Assembly: GCF_022843985.1 (NCBI RefSeq)
Contig: NZ_JALHMP010000005.1
Coordinates: 141,062-205,061, forward strand
Reading direction: 5' to 3'
DNA from: Phreatobacter sp.
GTDB lineage: Bacteria; Pseudomonadota; Alphaproteobacteria; Rhizobiales; Phreatobacteraceae
Length of the DNA stretch: 64,000 nucleotides
The notes under the pieces: model-generated
Seen by the model: the letters and a program-made list of their open reading frames with translations, nothing else
Database searches by the model: none
What the model was told of the DNA's origin: nothing
Position numbers and translations under genes: made by a program
Part shown: positions 52,477-61,878 of the stretch, piece by piece
How the letters are laid out: the number at the start of each line of letters is the position of its first letter
Position numbering within the stretch: position 1 is the first letter of the stretch

Positions 52477-53251
52477 CTCCCAGATAGAGTTCCTGGACCT
52501 CCGGATCGTCCTCGATCTCGCTCGGCTTGCCCTCCTTGAAGACCCGTCCGTTGTGCATCATCGTCACGCTCTCGACGACGCGCAGCGCCACGTCCATGTC
52601 GTGCTCGATGACGATGTAGCCGATATGGGCGGGTAGGGAGGTCAGGATGGTGACCAGGTCGCGGCGCTCGGTCGGCGACAGGCCGGCCGCCGGCTCGTCG
52701 AACAGGATGAAGCGGGGAGCGCCCGACATCGCCAGGGCGATCTCAAGCTGGCGCTGCTGGCCATAGGCGAGTTCGCCGACCAGGCGGTCCTTGACCGCTG
52801 TGAGTTGGACCGCCTCCACCAGCATCTCGGCGGCATGGATGAGGGCATCGTCGCTGCGCGGCCGCAGGAGCGAATAGCGGTTCCGCGAGACGCCGCGGCA
52901 GGCCAGGTAGACATTGTCGAGGACGCTGAGGCCGGCGAAGAGCGAGGAGATCTGGTAGGTGCGGCGCAGGCCGCGGCGGATCCGCTCATAGGGCGGGAAG
53001 GCCGTCACGTCCTCGCCGAAAAAGCGGATGATGCCGGCGGTCGCCGGGAAGTCGCCGGTGATGCAGTTGAACAGCGTGGTCTTGCCCGCACCGTTGGAGC
53101 CGAGGACGGCGCGCCGCTCGCCCGGACGCACCGAAAGCGTGACGTCGGCGATGGCAGCCAGGGCGCCGAACATCTTGGTGATGCCGCGCAGCTCCAGCGC
53201 ATTGCCGGTGTTCATCTGGCCGGGGCGCTCGTTGACGGTCGAGAGGCTCAT
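52463..53251 (-). CDS. Branched-chain amino acid-type ABC transporter ATPase (LivG-like)
   Basis: [52 protein letters not shown]. Confidence 0.93.
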   Translation of the reverse strand: MSLSTVNERPGQMNTGNALELRGITKMFGALAAIADVTLSVRPGERRAVLGSNGAGKTTLFNCITGDFPATAGIIRFFGEDVTAFPPYERIRRGLRRTYQISSLFAGLSVLDNVYLACRGVSRNRYSLLRPRSDDALIHAAEMLVEAVQLTAVKDRLVGELAYGQQRQLEIALAMSGAPRFILFDEPAAGLSPTERRDLVTILTSLPAHIGYIVIEHDMDVALRVVESVTMMHNGRVFKEGKPSEIEDDPEVQELYLGGGHG

Positions 53252-54324
53252 CGCGGCTGCCCCGTCAGAGGGTCGACCCGTCGCGCGACCCGGGCGCGCC
53301 AGCGGTCCCAAAGGCCCATCACGCCGTCGGGCGAGAACAGCACGACAGCCAGAAAGCCGATGCCGATAATCAGCTTGAAGCGTTCGGCCGAGAAACCGAA
53401 GGCCCCGAGGACGTCGGGCGAGAAGGTCTGGAGCATGACGTAGATGAAGGCGCCGACGAAGGCGCCCAGCGGGCGCCGCATGCCGCCGACGACGGCCACG
53501 ACCAGCACGTCGATGGCCGAGGATATGCCGATCGTTCCCGGCGCGATCTGGGCGTTCTGCCAGACCAGCAGGATCCCGCCCATGGAGGCGAAGATGCTGG
53601 CGAAGGCATGGGCGGCAACGCGGTGGGCTGTGACGTTGAAGCCGAGGGCCGCCATGCGCCGGGGATTGTCGCGCACGCCCTGCAGCGCGAGGCCGAAGGG
53701 CGAACGTGAGACATAGACGACGGTGCCGTAGCACAGCGCGGCACACCCCAGGCACAGATAGTAAAATGCCGTCGGATCGCGCCAGTCGATGCCGAAAAGC
53801 CGGGGCGGCAGAACCAGGTTGAAGCCTGAATAGCCGTTGAAGATCGTGTAGTTCTGGCGGGTGAAATAGAAGAACGCCGCGGCGATCGCCAGGGTGATCA
53901 TGATCGTGTAGATGCCCTCGGTCCTGACCGCGAGCGCACCCGACAGGGTGGCGAAGATCGCTGCGATCAGGAAGGCCGCAGGCAGCACGATCCACCAGGA
54001 CAGGCCGAGGCTGATCGACGTCGTTCCCGAGGGACCGAGGATGGCCACCATGTAGCCGGCGAGGCCGGCGATGCTCATCTGCAGCAGGCTCACCATGCCG
54101 CCATAGCCGGCGAGGAAGGTCAGGCTGACCGCGATCATGCCGAGGATGAAGGTCCAGCCCATCACCTGGAACAGCCAGAAATTATTGGCGACGAGAGGCA
54201 TCGCGAGAAGCACCAGGACGGCGGCCCACCAGGCCGCCGGGATCTGCTCGATCCATGAGGTCGGCCCGGCGGTCTTGGTGGCGCCCTTGCTTGCCCGGGG
54301 CGGGGCCTGATCAGCCAGCGGCAT
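53248..54324 (-). CDS. Branched-chain amino acid-type ABC transporter permease (LivM-like)
   Basis: GYGGMVSLLQMSIAGLAGYMVAIL; NPRRMAALGFNVTAHRVAAHAFASIFASMGGIL. Confidence 0.93.
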   Translation of the reverse strand: MPLADQAPPRASKGATKTAGPTSWIEQIPAAWWAAVLVLLAMPLVANNFWLFQVMGWTFILGMIAVSLTFLAGYGGMVSLLQMSIAGLAGYMVAILGPSGTTSISLGLSWWIVLPAAFLIAAIFATLSGALAVRTEGIYTIMITLAIAAAFFYFTRQNYTIFNGYSGFNLVLPPRLFGIDWRDPTAFYYLCLGCAALCYGTVVYVSRSPFGLALQGVRDNPRRMAALGFNVTAHRVAAHAFASIFASMGGILLVWQNAQIAPGTIGISSAIDVLVVAVVGGMRRPLGAFVGAFIYVMLQTFSPDVLGAFGFSAERFKLIIGIGFLAVVLFSPDGVMGLWDRWRARVARRVDPLTGQPR

Positions 54325-54327
54325 CGC

Positions 54328-55347
54328 TCACCGTCCCGCGCCGAGAAGGCCCTGCGGCCGGAAGGCCAGGACCGCCGCCATGATCAGGAATGTGAAGACC
54401 ACCGAATAGGTCGGCGCATAGACCAGTCCCATCTGTTCGGTCACGCCGATGATGATTGCGCCGATGGCGGCGCCGGCGATCGAGCCCATGCCGCCGACGA
54501 TCACCACGACCAGGCTGGCGAGGAGAAACCGCGTGTCTTCGCCCGGTGACAGCGACTGGAAGGTGCCGCCGATGATCCCGGCCATGCCGGCGAGGCCGGC
54601 CCCGAAGACGAAGACGGCCAGGAACACCAGCTTGATCCGCACGCCGGAGGCGGCGAGCATCTCGCGGTCGTCGACTCCGGCACGGATCACCATGCCGAGC
54701 GAGGTGCGGTTCAGCACCAGCCACATGGCCAGACCGATGACGATCGCCGCCACGAGGATCCAGACGCGCACCGAGGGATAGCGGATGTAGATGGCTTCGC
54801 CGCTGGTCGGATTGATCGAGGAGATGATGGGCAGTTCGACCGGACCGCGGAGCAGGGCCGGTGCGAGCGTCGTGTAGGATTGCCCGCCCCAGTACCAGAG
54901 CATCAGATCCGCCAGCACGATCGACAGGCCGATGCTGACCAGGGTCTGGCGCAGTTCCTCGCCTTCCATGTGCGAGAAGATGAAGCGCTGCATAACGAGG
55001 CCGACGAAGCCGACCACAACGAAGACGACGGGAAAGGCCAGGAGCCACGATCCCGACTGGGTGGCGACCTCGTAGCCGATATAGCCGCCGAGCAGGAAGA
55101 GTGAGCCATGGGCCAGGTTGACGGTCCGCATCAGTCCGAAGATCAGCGTGAACCCCGAGGCGACGAGGAAATAGAGCGCACCGAGGGTCACGCCACCGAG
55201 CAGGGCATTGAGGAAAACCCGCTTGCGTCCGACCGCCGCCTCGAGCTCCGGAGGCCATGGGGCGAAGACGAGCCAGAGGAAGGCCGCCACCAGGAGCGCG
55301 ATCACCAACGTCCAGAGAGGATGGTTCTTGGCGAACTTTTCCATCAC
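54328..55347 (-). CDS. Branched-chain amino acid-type ABC transporter permease (LivH-like)
   Basis: LGALYFLVASGFTLIFGLMRTVNLAHGSLFLLGGYIGY; VVVIVGGMGSIAGAAIGAIIIGV. Confidence 0.93.
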   Translation of the reverse strand: MMEKFAKNHPLWTLVIALLVAAFLWLVFAPWPPELEAAVGRKRVFLNALLGGVTLGALYFLVASGFTLIFGLMRTVNLAHGSLFLLGGYIGYEVATQSGSWLLAFPVVFVVVGFVGLVMQRFIFSHMEGEELRQTLVSIGLSIVLADLMLWYWGGQSYTTLAPALLRGPVELPIISSINPTSGEAIYIRYPSVRVWILVAAIVIGLAMWLVLNRTSLGMVIRAGVDDREMLAASGVRIKLVFLAVFVFGAGLAGMAGIIGGTFQSLSPGEDTRFLLASLVVVIVGGMGSIAGAAIGAIIIGVTEQMGLVYAPTYSVVFTFLIMAAVLAFRPQGLLGAGR

Positions 55348-55460
55348 ACCGTCGACACATGAAGGCTCGCGGCACCGTCGCCGTCAGCCGAAACAAGGCT
55401 AGGCCGACTTGCGACGGTCGGCTTTACCGAGGGTCTTTTCTTTCGAGGGTGTCGCCGGTG

Positions 55461-56297
55461 TCACTGTGCATGGGTCATGACACTGCGCCGGTAGGTGCTC
55501 GGAGGCACGACGCCATTGGCGATGAAGAACCGGGAGAAGCTGGCCGGCGTCGAGAATCCGAGGTCGAGGCCGATATCGGCCACCGTTTCTTTGCCGAGCG
55601 CCAGACGTTCGATCGCCCGTTCCATCCGCAGCGCATTCACATAGATGGTGGGGGGAAGGCCGATCTGTTCGCGGAACAGCTTGAAGAAGTGGGGGCGCGA
55701 CAGACCGGCGGCGCGCGACAGGCGGGCGAGATCGACCGGTTCCCCGAGCGTGGCGTCGAGAAGCCGGAGCGCGCGGCGGATGCGGAAATCGCGCAAGGGC
55801 CGTTCCTGGCCGATGAAGTGCTGGCCCTCGGCCGTCCATTGCCAGGTCTGGTCGAAGCAGGCCTGGGTGAGGGCGCTCAGGCGATCCTCGAAGTCGCCGT
55901 CGTTGCCGCGCCGGGCTGAAAGCAATTGGCTGGTATCGGCCACCAGGCGCCCCAGCCTGTCGGAGACTTCGACGCCGACGCGCCCGAAGCGCAGGATTTC
56001 CGAGGCCTGACAGCTCGCATGGACGAACCAGCCCGGACGGATATAGAGCACCAGGGCGAGGACGTTTTCGCGCGAGACCAGGGGCCGATAGAAATGCGGC
56101 TGCCAGGGGCTGACCGCGACGGCCCGGCCGGCAGACACCGGATAGGCCCGGCCATCCACCACGACCTCGGCCGGCGGGCCATGGATGTGGAAGATGAGGT
56201 GACCTTCCCGATGCGCATGCGGCGCCATGGCCTTGTCCATCACGTAGAGGCAGACGCGACCAAACACGCCGTGCGCGACAGCGTGAGCAACACTCAC
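55461..56297 (-). CDS. AraC family transcriptional regulator
   Basis: C-terminal double HTH: LARLSRAAGLSRPHFFKLFREQIGLPPTIYVNALRMERAIERLALGKETVADIGLDLGFSTPASFSRFF. Confidence 0.92.
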   Translation of the reverse strand: MSVAHAVAHGVFGRVCLYVMDKAMAPHAHREGHLIFHIHGPPAEVVVDGRAYPVSAGRAVAVSPWQPHFYRPLVSRENVLALVLYIRPGWFVHASCQASEILRFGRVGVEVSDRLGRLVADTSQLLSARRGNDGDFEDRLSALTQACFDQTWQWTAEGQHFIGQERPLRDFRIRRALRLLDATLGEPVDLARLSRAAGLSRPHFFKLFREQIGLPPTIYVNALRMERAIERLALGKETVADIGLDLGFSTPASFSRFFIANGVVPPSTYRRSVMTHAQ

Positions 56298-56454
56298 AAC
56301 GATCCTCCCTGATGAACGGGCGTCGCTTCTTTTTGTCGCTGCCCGTTTTTCTTGACCTTACCGCAGGCTCTCGTGCTGGCAACGGGCGATTCGCCGCGCC
56401 TGCCGCGGTTCCCCGCGAACGATGGCGGGGAGACGGGGAGAGAGTTGGGCCGGC

Positions 56455-57582
56455 TCACCATGCTGCCTCCAGGATGCGCTCGCAGTCACCGGGGGTGAGG
56501 AGTCGCGGATTGGCGAAAGCGGCAGGATCATCGGCCGCCCGCACGGCGACCTGGGCGAAGCGGTTGGGGTCGGTGGCCGTTTCCCGCAAGGCCGCCGGCA
56601 GGCCGAGCGCACGGGCGAAGGCGGCGAGCTGGAGGTCTAGCCCGGTCACCGCGCCGCCCTGGCCCATGGTGTCGGAGAGGGCGCCATAGCGGTCGCCGAC
56701 GGCGCGGGCGTTGAAACCGACGAAGGCCGCCAGGACTGGCGCGTGCAACTCGCCCGGCATGGCCCGTCCCACCAATGCGTCCTCGAGAGGGTGGGCGAGC
56801 GCATCGACGCCGCCAATGCTCTTTTCCATGGCAAGCCCTGCCGTCAGGGCGCCGGCCAGCGCCTCCCGCCGTGCCTCGGCATTGTCCGGCGCCGCCACGG
56901 CCACAGGCAGCCAGCGGGCGAGGCGGCGGACCGCTTCCAGGGCCAGGCCGTCGGCCGGCGGGTTGAAGGTCGGACTGGCATAGGCCTCGATGGCATGGAC
57001 CAGAATTTCCATGCCCGCCGCGGCGAGCCGTCGTGGCGGGACATGGGCCAGAGCCGTCGGGTCGGCGATCACCCTTTCGGGCCGCGGGCAGGATACCGGC
57101 TCGCCGTCGCGCGGACGGACCTGCCGGCCGAGGCCGAGGTCGAACAGGCTGACCGGCACCGCGATGACGGCGCAGAGCCGGCCGCGCCGGACAGCCGCAT
57201 CGGCGGCCAGACGCGCCTGGCCGATGGCCCCGGCGCCGCCGATGGCGATGATGGTGGCGGCATCGGCGCGCTTCAGTTCATCCGCCACACGGGCGATCTC
57301 CGCACGCAGCGGCGCGTCGGCACTGACGGTGGTCGTTGCCAGCCGCAGATGCGGCAGGGCATCCCTGACGCGGGCGAATGCCTCCGCCGCACCGGGTTCG
57401 GTGTCGATGAGCACCAGCGCCTTGCCGAGCCGCGAAGCTTCTTCGGGCAGGGCATCGTCGATGGCGCCATCCGCGAACTGCGTTCGCGTGAGATAGCCGA
57501 TCAACGTCATCCGGTCCGCCTTGTCGCCCCGGATGGTGCCGGGTCGATCCGCGAGAGGAGCCTGATCGAAAGAGGCCGGCAT
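56455..57582 (-). CDS. Iron-containing alcohol dehydrogenase-family protein with degenerate metal/nucleotide sites
   Basis: ERVIADPTALAHVPPRRLAAAGMEILVHAIEAYASPTFNP; IGGVDALAHPLEDALVGRAMPGELHAPVLAAFVGFN. Confidence 0.83.
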   Translation of the reverse strand: MPASFDQAPLADRPGTIRGDKADRMTLIGYLTRTQFADGAIDDALPEEASRLGKALVLIDTEPGAAEAFARVRDALPHLRLATTTVSADAPLRAEIARVADELKRADAATIIAIGGAGAIGQARLAADAAVRRGRLCAVIAVPVSLFDLGLGRQVRPRDGEPVSCPRPERVIADPTALAHVPPRRLAAAGMEILVHAIEAYASPTFNPPADGLALEAVRRLARWLPVAVAAPDNAEARREALAGALTAGLAMEKSIGGVDALAHPLEDALVGRAMPGELHAPVLAAFVGFNARAVGDRYGALSDTMGQGGAVTGLDLQLAAFARALGLPAALRETATDPNRFAQVAVRAADDPAAFANPRLLTPGDCERILEAAW

Positions 57583-57616
57583 GGTGCCGGCCTCTCCCGC
57601 GAGCGGTCCCGTGGGG

Positions 57617-58885
57617 TCAGCCGCCGGCGCGCAGCCGGGCGCAGTCGACGACGTTGCGGGAAGGCAGTCCGATCGCCCGGTACTGTTCGGCGGTCATGCC
57701 GAGCGTCTGGGTGACGTTTTCCGTCCTGCCGACCATCTTGTTCGTCAGGTTGCCGTCGGTGCCTTCGACAACTTCGTTGATGAAGACGGTGCCGGTGGCC
57801 TGGCGGTTCTCGTTGAGGGTGATCCGGCCGATCGGGCTGTCGAGCTGGATCTTGTTCAGGGCCTCCTTGAAGCGCGCCTGGCCGTTGCTGAGGTCACCGC
57901 CGACGGCTTCCAGACCCCGGATCGCGGCGAGGGTGGCGATGTAGTAGCCGAGGCCGAAGAGCGAGGGAGTCGGGAAACGCTGGTTGGCCGGGAAGCTGTC
58001 CTGATAGAGCTTCACATAGGCCTGCCAGGCGGCGTCGGGATTGTCGACGGCGAAGGGGCCGGAGGTCGGGGTGCCCCGCAGCACGTCCTTGGCGCGGCCG
58101 CGGGCGGTCAGCACCGTCTGGTCGGCCATGATCGTGCCGCCGATGAGCCGCGTCCGCTCGCCGGCCTGCTGGTACTGGTTGAGGAAGTTGATGGCATCGG
58201 TGCCGCCGAGACCGAGATAGATCGCGTCGACGTTGTCGGGAAGCTGGGCGATGATGGCGCCGAAATCGGCCTGGCCGAGCGGATGCCAGAAGCGCTGGAC
58301 GATGTCGCCGCCGGCTCGGCAGAAGTCGATCGCAAAGCCCATGAAGTTGGTATAGCCGAACGAATAGTCGCCGGCGATGCTGACCACGCGGCGCCAGTTC
58401 TTCTGCTTCACCACATAGCTGCCGAGGCCGAAGCCCCACTGGGCGCCGTCCAGGTTGAAGCGGTAGAAGTTGGGCGCCGGATCGACCCAGGTCGTCTCGA
58501 GCGCGCCGGAAATCCCGTTGATCACGACATTGCCGGGGATCGTCTTGGCGAAATCGCGCATGGCGATGCCCTCGGACCCGGACAGGGGCCCGATGATGAT
58601 GTCGACCTTGTCCTGCTCGATGAGCTTGCGCGCCATGCGGACCGTCGTGTCCGGACGGGTATCGGTGGGGGCGACGACGGTCTCGATCCGCCGGCCGCCG
58701 ATGGTGCTGTTGATCTGCCTGAGCGCCAGTTCGACATTGCGGACGCCATCGGCGCCGCCAGCGGCAAAGGCGCCTTCCAGCGCGACCAGAATGCCGATCT
58801 TGATGGTGCCGCTGCCCTGGGCGAAGGCGGCGCCTGGCATCCAGATGGCCAAGGCCGCGAATGCGGCGAGAATTGTCCTGCGCAT
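57617..58885 (-). CDS. ABC transporter substrate-binding protein (LivK/Peripla_BP_6-like)
   Basis: Signal peptide MRRTILAAFAALAIWMPGAAFA; IKIGILVALEGAFAAGGADGVRNVELALRQINSTIGGRRIE. Confidence 0.93.
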   Translation of the reverse strand: MRRTILAAFAALAIWMPGAAFAQGSGTIKIGILVALEGAFAAGGADGVRNVELALRQINSTIGGRRIETVVAPTDTRPDTTVRMARKLIEQDKVDIIIGPLSGSEGIAMRDFAKTIPGNVVINGISGALETTWVDPAPNFYRFNLDGAQWGFGLGSYVVKQKNWRRVVSIAGDYSFGYTNFMGFAIDFCRAGGDIVQRFWHPLGQADFGAIIAQLPDNVDAIYLGLGGTDAINFLNQYQQAGERTRLIGGTIMADQTVLTARGRAKDVLRGTPTSGPFAVDNPDAAWQAYVKLYQDSFPANQRFPTPSLFGLGYYIATLAAIRGLEAVGGDLSNGQARFKEALNKIQLDSPIGRITLNENRQATGTVFINEVVEGTDGNLTNKMVGRTENVTQTLGMTAEQYRAIGLPSRNVVDCARLRAGG

Positions 58886-59292
58886 CGATGATCCTCCCTG
58901 TTCGACGGCTCGTCTCGTCTGCAGCTTCCACCGCAGCCGGCGAGGTCTTTGCTCAGTCGTTTCCTGGCTCAGCCACGTGCGGGCTCAGTCATTTTTTCAG
59001 CGCAAGCTGACCTGCCACGCCTGCCACGAAGGCTGAGGCGAGCGCCGCGTCTGGCCCATACCCAAGCGTCTGCTTTTCGCCGGCGAGACGCATCGCGGCG
59101 AGGCCTTTGGCCCCGCGATCGACATGACACAGGTCATGGGTGTCGTCGGTCATGGAGCCGGGTCATGAGCCGCGGACAACCGCAAGGTCCGGCCATGATG
59201 ATGATCCCCTCACGAGAGGCGCGACACCGGGTCCGATCGATGACACCGGCTGACCGATGAGCGGACCGGGAGATCTGCGTCAATCCGCCGAG

Positions 59293-60690
59293 CTAGTCGG
59301 CAGGCGGCGCTGGCCTGGGCTCCGGGGCGGCAGGCGGGGCCTCCTCCGCGATCGTGGCCCGCCGCTGCTGGATGGCCGTGTCGAGCCTCTCACTAAGAAT
59401 GTCGAAGGCCGGTTTCAGTTCGAGATCGATGCGCCCGTCGAGCATGTTTCGCGACAGAACGGCGAGAAGCTCGTCCATCTCATGGACGATGACATCGAGA
59501 TCTCCGGCGCTGGCCGCTCGGCGCGTCCGGTCGAGAAGCTGTTCGAAGGCTTGGTGCTCTTCGTGGACGAGGAGGCGCCGGGTCGGAAAGAGCGAGCGCC
59601 AGATCCAGACGATACCCGACAGAATGCCGCTGAATCCGAACAGCAGGATGTAGATCAAGGTCTCGTAGCGTTCGAAGAAGCTCTTGGTCTCGCCATCGAA
59701 ATAGGCTGCTGCTCCCGGATGAAGGGTGAAGGCTGAACCACGGTCCGTGGGGAGCGCTTCCAGCCGCGCGGCGGCGGGATACTGCGAAATCAAGCCATGG
59801 CGAAGGGTGAAGAGTTGTTTCGCGAATTCTTCGACCACGTCGTTGTCGAGCCCGCGCCGGGCGACGACGATGGAGGGGAACGCCAAGGTCGTGATGGCCT
59901 CCGCCGGCAATGTCGGATTGGCGCCGAACTCCCCCGCGACGAGTTCGACCGTGGAAAAAATCCGGTTGCGTGCCTGGAAAACGCTTCCCTCGGTGAGGGG
60001 AAGGACGACCATGCGGCGGTCCGCCGCACAGTTCATGGCATGGATGGCCATTCCCGTCGTCTGGTCTCCCCGTGGCATGGCCATGAAGAGCCCGTCGAGC
60101 GGTTTGACCCGCGTCTGGCTTGCGATCTCCGACACATCCGTGAGGTTGACGATCGTGACGTCGCTGCCCGACAGGCCATGATAGGCCGCAAGGGTGGCGA
60201 AAAGGGCGCGATTGCCGGGGCCACGGCCGAGAATGCCGATCCGCCGCCCCTTGAGATCGGCAATTCCCTGGATCGTGTTGGGTCTGGCCGGGGGCGGTGA
60301 CGTGCCGCGGCGGGCAGGAGACGGGGCGGCCTGAGTGTTGCAGACCGCAAGAACGGCGATGTTCTGGTGGAGGTTCGCGACGGCGAGCCCCGAAGCAGGC
60401 AATCGGAAATCGGCCCGGGCGATCGCGAGGTCGACGTCTCCTGCGTCGATGGCAGCCGACGTCTCCGCCAGATTGGTCAAGGGCGCGAGGGTCAGTCGGA
60501 CCCGAAAGCCCTGGGCCTCGCTGATCTTGGCAAATGCCGCGAAGAAGGTGGCTGCCTCGCTCCCGGCCGGCGCAACGGCCATCCGCAAGGGTATGGGAGC
60601 CATGTAGACACGCCAATAGACCCCGCCTGCACCGAGAACGGCGGCCAGAATGATGCCAAGACCCAGTGCGCTCCGCCATCCGGCCATCAT
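59293..60690 (-). CDS. TAXI-family TRAP solute-binding-like protein with C-terminal TM segment and cytoplasmic tail
   Basis: PLRMAVAPAGSEAATFFAAFAKISEAQG; LKGRRIGILGRGPGNRALFATLAAYHGL; TM YETLIYILLFGFSGILSGIVWIW. Confidence 0.85.
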   Translation of the reverse strand: MMAGWRSALGLGIILAAVLGAGGVYWRVYMAPIPLRMAVAPAGSEAATFFAAFAKISEAQGFRVRLTLAPLTNLAETSAAIDAGDVDLAIARADFRLPASGLAVANLHQNIAVLAVCNTQAAPSPARRGTSPPPARPNTIQGIADLKGRRIGILGRGPGNRALFATLAAYHGLSGSDVTIVNLTDVSEIASQTRVKPLDGLFMAMPRGDQTTGMAIHAMNCAADRRMVVLPLTEGSVFQARNRIFSTVELVAGEFGANPTLPAEAITTLAFPSIVVARRGLDNDVVEEFAKQLFTLRHGLISQYPAAARLEALPTDRGSAFTLHPGAAAYFDGETKSFFERYETLIYILLFGFSGILSGIVWIWRSLFPTRRLLVHEEHQAFEQLLDRTRRAASAGDLDVIVHEMDELLAVLSRNMLDGRIDLELKPAFDILSERLDTAIQQRRATIAEEAPPAAPEPRPAPPAD

Positions 60691-60711
60691 GCCCGTCGCT
60701 TCATGTGCAGA

Positions 60712-61053
60712 TCATCGATCACCGTAGAGCCACATCATGCCAACGACGCGTCCGGCGTGGACCAGTTCGACCCGTAGCCCCGATCCGGATTCCCAGGAAT
60801 CGCCGGCGGCCAGGCTGCGGGGATCCACGTCCTCCCAGAGCGTGCCGCGTTGTTCTCCGCCTACCATCAACGGCCATCGCTGGACGCCGCGCGGCGTGGT
60901 CCAGCTTCGGCCTCTGCTGGCCGCGGCCAGCAAGGTCTTGACCCTGTCGGATATCTCGGTGGTACCGGGCGCCAACTCACCGGCACGGCAGTCCGTGGCC
61001 GCCATTGCCGCCATCGCCATCAGGACCGTTCTGCGGGAGCGAGATTCGAACAT
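60712..61053 (-). CDS. Hypothetical exported protein
   Basis: 113 aa with signal-like N-terminus RRTVLMAMAAMAATDCRAG; directly downstream of TAXI gene. Confidence 0.55.
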   Translation of the reverse strand: MFESRSRRTVLMAMAAMAATDCRAGELAPGTTEISDRVKTLLAAASRGRSWTTPRGVQRWPLMVGGEQRGTLWEDVDPRSLAAGDSWESGSGLRVELVHAGRVVGMMWLYGDR

Positions 61054-61878
61054 TGCCGGACAGTCGCCTCAGGGTTGATGGACCCTAGCCGCGGCGTTCG
61101 GTCAAGGCATTGATGTGCCTCATCGCGCCAATGCCTGCGGCCGTCACAGCGTGAGACATGGGCGCCGTGAGCGGCTGAGCATGCCCGCCGCAGCCATGCG
61201 GCAATCTCGCGGTTTCGGGCCCGGCCCGCAGAGGTCATGGTCGTATCGGTTGCCTCTGTGATCAGGGCCATTCCGCACAGCCAGAAGGGCCGCGTCACAT
61301 GAGCCCCCTGTCTCTGCAGCCCGGCCCGGAGCCGTCCGCGGTCCTCCGGTGCGCTGGCGGGGATGTGCACGCTGCAGCGCGACCGAAGAAATGGTTCGGG
61401 CGGTCGCCGACAGGCTGGGGATCGCGGTCGAGCGCGACAGGGTGACGGACGATGTCGCGATCGCGGGGTTCGGCATCTCGACACTGGGTGCGGTCATCGA
61501 CGGCAAGGCCGTCCATGCGCGTGACCCGCCCAAACTGGACGCTATCGCTGCTTGGCTGCCGGCCCGAGGGGCACCTGCAGCGGAAGGCGCGGGCGCAAAG
61601 CGCAGCAGGGCAGCGCACAGCTGCCCTGCGCGGGGAGTCCGTCATTCACGGGTTGCGCGCGCAACTCCGGACCGGTGCCGTCCCTCGTGCTCATTCGCCA
61701 CGGTGCCCGGCAGCGCCCGCCGGTCCAGCTTGCGGTGCGGGCCGGACTTGCGCCAACCTGTCTCGGGCCAGACTGGGACGTGTGGCCATGCACGGGGCCG
61801 GTCAGCCGGGACCATCGCTATCAGCCCGTGCCGTTCAGAGCGGCGAGGCATATCCCGCGACGCAAGGTTGGCCGCCCC

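Noticed and set aside
53251-53995. N-terminal extension of LivG ORF
   Set aside because: Reads the LivM gene in the wrong frame; LivG starts at 53251 with ATGA overlap.
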